Notes under the pieces: model-generated
The model's input: only the letters and a program-made list of their open reading frames with translations
What the model was told of the DNA's origin: nothing
Database searches by the model: none
Position numbers and translations under genes: made by a program
Part shown: positions 41,913 through 45,016 of the stretch, piece after piece
Position numbering within the stretch: the stretch's first letter is position 1
Layout of the letters: the number at the start of each line of letters is the position of its first letter
From: CAZMXS01 sp964570325
GTDB taxonomy: Bacteria > Verrucomicrobiota > Kiritimatiellia > CAIQIC01 > CAZMXS01
Assembly (NCBI GenBank): GCA_964570325.1
Contig: CAZMXS010000035.1
Coordinates: 1-45,016, forward strand
Direction: 5' to 3'
DNA: 45,016 nucleotides

Positions 41913-42239
41913 ATGCAACATAACCGTCGGCCCAACATCATCATACCGCGCCTGGGCGCCGCCTTTGGCGCCATCCTCCTGACCGGCACCAAAAAGCTGG
42001 GGATCACTCGGTTTGAAACCGGCGGCGGCCAGTACGGAAAGCATTACCGCATCGGCAACAACCGCAACGCCGGCGTAATCCGCCTGACGCCGGGAACGCA
42101 CAAGACCTTGATGCCGGACTTCGACTATCGCAGGAGCCGTTGGATCTTGAATGTTCTACCGCAGTTCATCACCCGGTTGGTTTTCTGGACTGAATCACAA
42201 ACGCAAATCGCACTGGCAAAGAAATCGCTGGCGGCATGA
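41913..42239 (+). CDS. orphan 108-residue ORF, possibly a fragment
   Basis: Opens MQHNRRPNIIIPRLGAAFGA and contains ETGGGQYGKHYRIGNNRNAG. Codon third positions are strongly GC-rich for the first two thirds, as in real genes here, then become mixed after about residue 75. No ribosome binding site, membrane helix or known family is seen. The stop overlaps an ATG (42236) in frame with the next large gene. It may be a real small protein or the remains of a larger gene whose end has decayed. Confidence 0.35.
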   Translation: MQHNRRPNIIIPRLGAAFGAILLTGTKKLGITRFETGGGQYGKHYRIGNNRNAGVIRLTPGTHKTLMPDFDYRRSRWILNVLPQFITRLVFWTESQTQIALAKKSLAA

Positions 42240-42256
42240 TCGAAAGGAACCGCGAT

Positions 42257-44899
42257 ATGGAATGGACCCAATCCGCATTGGAAGAGAAAGAGCGCTATCT
42301 CGCCGAGGTCCGCGCGCGCGCCACCGCGCAACGGGCCGACGCCGATGACGCAGTCGAGATGGCGCGCCGCCGCCTGGAGCACGAAATCGCCGCATTAAAC
42401 AACGCCACCATCACGGCGGACGACGTCCGCCAGGCGATCGGCCAGATGCGCGCCACCCCGCCCCGCGCCGCCGCGTATGCCGTGCCGGCGCGCCGGCGTC
42501 CCTGGAGCGCGTTTTTCCTCCTCCTGCTGGGCGTGGCGCTGCCGCTCGCCGCCCTGTTGACGGAGTTGTTCACCGGCGCCTGCGCCGGGATGTTCTTCGA
42601 CCCGATCCCCTCCCCGGCTCATATCATCCTGATCGCCCTGGTTCCACTGACCCATGCGCTGGCCTGGTGGTTCACGCGCCCGGGTCGCTCCATACCGCGC
42701 CCCGGCTGGCTCGGGATGCTGATCGGCCTCAGTTTCGGGGTCGCGTTGTATTATGCATTGCTGTTCCTTCCGGTGATTCCATTTGCCGGCATCGGCTTGA
42801 TTGGCATCATCTATTTTGGGATCGGCCTGCTGGCCCTGCTGCCGATGGCGCCGATGTTTGCGTTTGCCGCCGCTTTCATCAGCCGGTCGCGCCTGCGCAA
42901 CGCCCTGCCCGGCCGACCGCGGCGGGCACCCGGCATCCGGCTGGGCATCGCGCTCTCGATCCCGCTGGTGCTGCTGGCGGCGCTGCCCGACGCGCTCTCC
43001 CGCATCGGGCTGGCGCTGGCGGCCTCCGCCGATCCGGGGCGGCAGGACCGCGGCATCCGGTTGCTGCGGCTGGCCGGCGAGAAAGATTTCCTGCTCAAAG
43101 CCTGCTACCAGCGCATGGACGGCCCGACTGACCTGCTGACGTTATTGGCTTTTCTCAAGGCCGATCCAAACACCGACAAGGCACGCGGAATCTTCTACCG
43201 CGTTTATGGGGAGGATTACCGCAAGTTCCCGCCGCCCAGCGATAGGTTCGGCTGGCGCCGTACGCGAGTCACGGAGTTTGAATTCGATAACGACCAGGGC
43301 GGCGACACGGTCGCTGGCCGCCTGAAAGGTCTGACGCTCACCGATTCGCGGCTGGATGGCTCAATAGATCCGGCCGCCGCGCTGGCCTATCTCGAATGGA
43401 CCATGGTCTTTCGCAACGAGTCGCGCTGGCAACGCGAGGCCCGCGCCATCATTAGCCTCCCGCCGGGCGCGGTGGTTTCGCGCCTGACGCTGTGGATTGA
43501 CGGCGAGGAGCGCGAGGCCGCATTCGGCGGCCGCAGCCAGACCAAGCAAGCCTATCAGAAAGTGGTCCAGCGCCGGCGCGATCCGGTGCTGGTCACCACC
43601 TGCGGCCCGGATCGGATCCTGGCACAGTGCTTCCCCGTGCCGCCCAACGGCGGCGAGATGAAGTTCCGGCTGGGGATCACGACTCCGTTGAAACTGGACG
43701 CCGCCGACTCCGCGCGCCTGATCCTGCCATTCATCCGCGAACGCAATTTCGGGCTGGGCCCCGCGCCTGAACACGCGATCTGGATTGACGCCAAGAGTCC
43801 ATTGACCGCCGTCGGCGCGGGCCTGCAGGCCGAGCAGACGGGGCCGGATATCTACACCCTGCGCGGCGCGCTGACGGACACCGCCCTGGCGTCTTTGCAT
43901 TCCGCCATCACACTCACGCGCGATCCCGCGCAGGTTATCGCGTGGGCCGCCGACACCATCGCGGGGTCAAACGCAGCAGTCGTGCAAACCATAACCGCCA
44001 TCACCGCCGCGCCGCCGGCGCGCGTTGCGGTTGTCATTGACGGCTCCGCCGCGATGCAGTCGCTGGCCGCGCGCGCGGCCGAGGCCTTGGCAACGCTGCC
44101 GGATGGGTTGGAGTTTGCCCTGTTGCTGGCCGGGGATCGCGTTGTCCCGCTGGTTGAACTTCAATCCATCACCTCCAACACCCGCCAACGCGTTGCCGCC
44201 AGCCTGCGGCACGCCCATTTTGTCGGCGGCCAGGACAACGCGCCCGCCCTTTCGCAAGCATGGGATCTCGCCGCCGGCTCAACCAACGGCGCGGTGCTCT
44301 GGATTCACCAGCCGCAGGCCGTTTTGATTTCTTCGGTTGAGGAATTGCGCCAGAAAATGGAGCGGCGCCCCGATCGGCCAATCATCATTGATTATGAAAC
44401 CCGGGCCGGCCCCGACCGGATCGTAGAGAAACTGGACGGGCTGCGTCCGCTACGACAACTGGCGCGCCAGGAAAGCGCGGAGCTGGATTTGCGCCGCCTG
44501 TTCAAAAGTTGGCAAGCGCCGGCGGAGGTGTGGGTCGCCATACGCACGCACGGCACGCTGCAGGACGTGCCGGCCGCGGAAGCGCATGAAAGCTCGTTGC
44601 ACCTGGTCCGATTGTGGGCCGCCGAACGTGTGCAGGAATTAGTCGCCGAAAACAAACCCACGAATGCGGCCGAGGCCATACGCACGGCGCTGGATTACCA
44701 TTTGGTCACCCCGGTGTCGGGCGCGGTCGTGTTGGAAAGCGCGCAGCAATATGCGGAAGCCAATTTGCAACCGGTCGCGCCGGGCACGGTGCCGACCATT
44801 CCGGAACCGGAACTGTGGTGGTTAATCGCCGTGGTGGCGGCCGCGCTGGCCGGCTTGATTATTAAGCAACGCGGACTGCTGGCCCAGCCTGGGAAATAA
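42257..44899 (+). CDS. VIT/VWA membrane protein with PEP-CTERM-like tail (MSEP-CTERM type)
   Basis: An 880-residue protein. A cytoplasmic helical start (1-65) is followed by about five membrane helices (about 84-255). A VIT-like domain (about 375-480) has AYLEWTMVFRNESRWQREA and GGRSQTKQAYQKVVQRRRDP. A VWA-like domain (about 588-700) follows, where the MIDAS motif reads VVIDGSAAM, so the second Ser of DxSxS is Ala. DYHLVTPVSGAVVLESAQQY (813-832) is typical of VIT proteins. The end (848-872) is IPEPELWW, a hydrophobic helix and KQR, which is the shape of a PEP-CTERM-class sorting signal. The layout fits MSEP-CTERM proteins, which I recall as neighbours of exosortase K. AAAGGA at 42242-42247 favours ATG 42257 over ATG 42236. 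Confidence 0.75.
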   Translation: MEWTQSALEEKERYLAEVRARATAQRADADDAVEMARRRLEHEIAALNNATITADDVRQAIGQMRATPPRAAAYAVPARRRPWSAFFLLLLGVALPLAALLTELFTGACAGMFFDPIPSPAHIILIALVPLTHALAWWFTRPGRSIPRPGWLGMLIGLSFGVALYYALLFLPVIPFAGIGLIGIIYFGIGLLALLPMAPMFAFAAAFISRSRLRNALPGRPRRAPGIRLGIALSIPLVLLAALPDALSRIGLALAASADPGRQDRGIRLLRLAGEKDFLLKACYQRMDGPTDLLTLLAFLKADPNTDKARGIFYRVYGEDYRKFPPPSDRFGWRRTRVTEFEFDNDQGGDTVAGRLKGLTLTDSRLDGSIDPAAALAYLEWTMVFRNESRWQREARAIISLPPGAVVSRLTLWIDGEEREAAFGGRSQTKQAYQKVVQRRRDPVLVTTCGPDRILAQCFPVPPNGGEMKFRLGITTPLKLDAADSARLILPFIRERNFGLGPAPEHAIWIDAKSPLTAVGAGLQAEQTGPDIYTLRGALTDTALASLHSAITLTRDPAQVIAWAADTIAGSNAAVVQTITAITAAPPARVAVVIDGSAAMQSLAARAAEALATLPDGLEFALLLAGDRVVPLVELQSITSNTRQRVAASLRHAHFVGGQDNAPALSQAWDLAAGSTNGAVLWIHQPQAVLISSVEELRQKMERRPDRPIIIDYETRAGPDRIVEKLDGLRPLRQLARQESAELDLRRLFKSWQAPAEVWVAIRTHGTLQDVPAAEAHESSLHLVRLWAAERVQELVAENKPTNAAEAIRTALDYHLVTPVSGAVVLESAQQYAEANLQPVAPGTVPTIPEPELWWLIAVVAAALAGLIIKQRGLLAQPGK

Positions 44900-44903
44900 A
44901 CCT

Positions 44904-45016
44904 ATGCACAAATCGTTGCAGGCGAGTCCGTCGTTTCAGCCTTTATCCGGTGAGCCGAACGAGGGCATCCCGCTGGGGTTGCCATTCACCGACGGGCAGC
45001 GTGAAGGGGGGCGGGG
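44904..45016 (+). CDS. possible start of a further gene, cut by window edge
   Basis: An ATG at 44904, four bases after the previous stop, opens a frame that stays open to the edge (MHKSLQASPSFQPLSGEPN and on, 37 codons). The peptide is polar and shows no family. A weak GGGA lies about 12 bases upstream. It may instead be a non-coding leader, as GAAGGGGGG near the edge could be the ribosome binding site of a gene starting just outside. Confidence 0.25.
   Translation, partial: MHKSLQASPSFQPLSGEPNEGIPLGLPFTDGQREGGR

Overview
The window is a dense, high-GC bacterial chromosome segment with short intergenic gaps and many overlapping start/stop codons. I see no phage, transposase, CRISPR array or rRNA. 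The organism is Gram-negative with an LPS outer membrane: lpxI, lpxB and kdsD (Kdo precursor isomerase) are all present. It appears to use menaquinone and to make its own leucine, biotin, NAD, folate or pterin precursors and isoprenoids. The mix of families (an SGNH-TPR protein, a membrane-fused spermidine-synthase-like protein, very short lipoproteins beside a coiled-coil membrane protein, a GYF_2 protein and a VIT/VWA protein with a PEP-CTERM-like tail) reminds me of the PVC superphylum (Kiritimatiellota, Lentisphaerota, Verrucomicrobiota). That placement is an inference, not a measured result.

Layout. 1-3.4 kb: a chemoreceptor, a GYF_2 membrane protein and a hotdog thioesterase. 2.9-5.6 kb: a menaquinone group made of the thioesterase, a divergent and truncated MenE-like ligase on the minus strand, and MenA. 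5.7-8.4 kb: nadA, then convergent nitroreductase and bioB. 8.5-11.1 kb: two tandem ATP-grasp ligases, the second fused to a GNAT acetyltransferase. 11.1-16.9 kb: a long rightward run with a coiled-coil membrane protein, a PPC-domain protein, folE, kdsD, a kinase-like membrane protein translationally coupled to kdsD, then a coiled-coil protein, a 43-residue membrane peptide and a 57-residue lipoprotein. 17-19.2 kb: asd and leuB on the minus strand, ending in a strong hairpin. 19.2-22.3 kb: an S26-type peptidase, divergent ispA and an MFS exporter. 22.2-25.3 kb: the lpxI - Gfo/Idh oxidoreductase - lpxB operon. 25.5-29.5 kb: an SGNH-TPR protein, a thioredoxin-fold lipoprotein or periplasmic protein whose CxxC has become WxxW, and a deoxyinosine/uracil glycosylase. 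29.5-33.2 kb: a GH13 hydrolase and the membrane-fused spermidine-synthase-like protein. 33.5-38.8 kb: a small ORF, Prc protease, a DEDDy exonuclease-like protein, leuD and leuC. 38.9-41.1 kb: a SulP transporter and tRNA-Arg(UCU). 41.1-45.0 kb: a zinc-ribbon/YbjQ-like protein, an orphan ORF, and a large VIT/VWA protein with a sorting-signal-like C-terminus at the window edge.

Most of the content is housekeeping. The parts most likely to be undescribed are the ATP-grasp/ATP-grasp-GNAT pair, the kinase-like membrane protein coupled to kdsD, the cysteine-free TlpA-like protein next to the SGNH-TPR protein, the MenE-like protein without its C-terminal lid, and the VIT/VWA protein whose sorting partner may lie just beyond the right edge.
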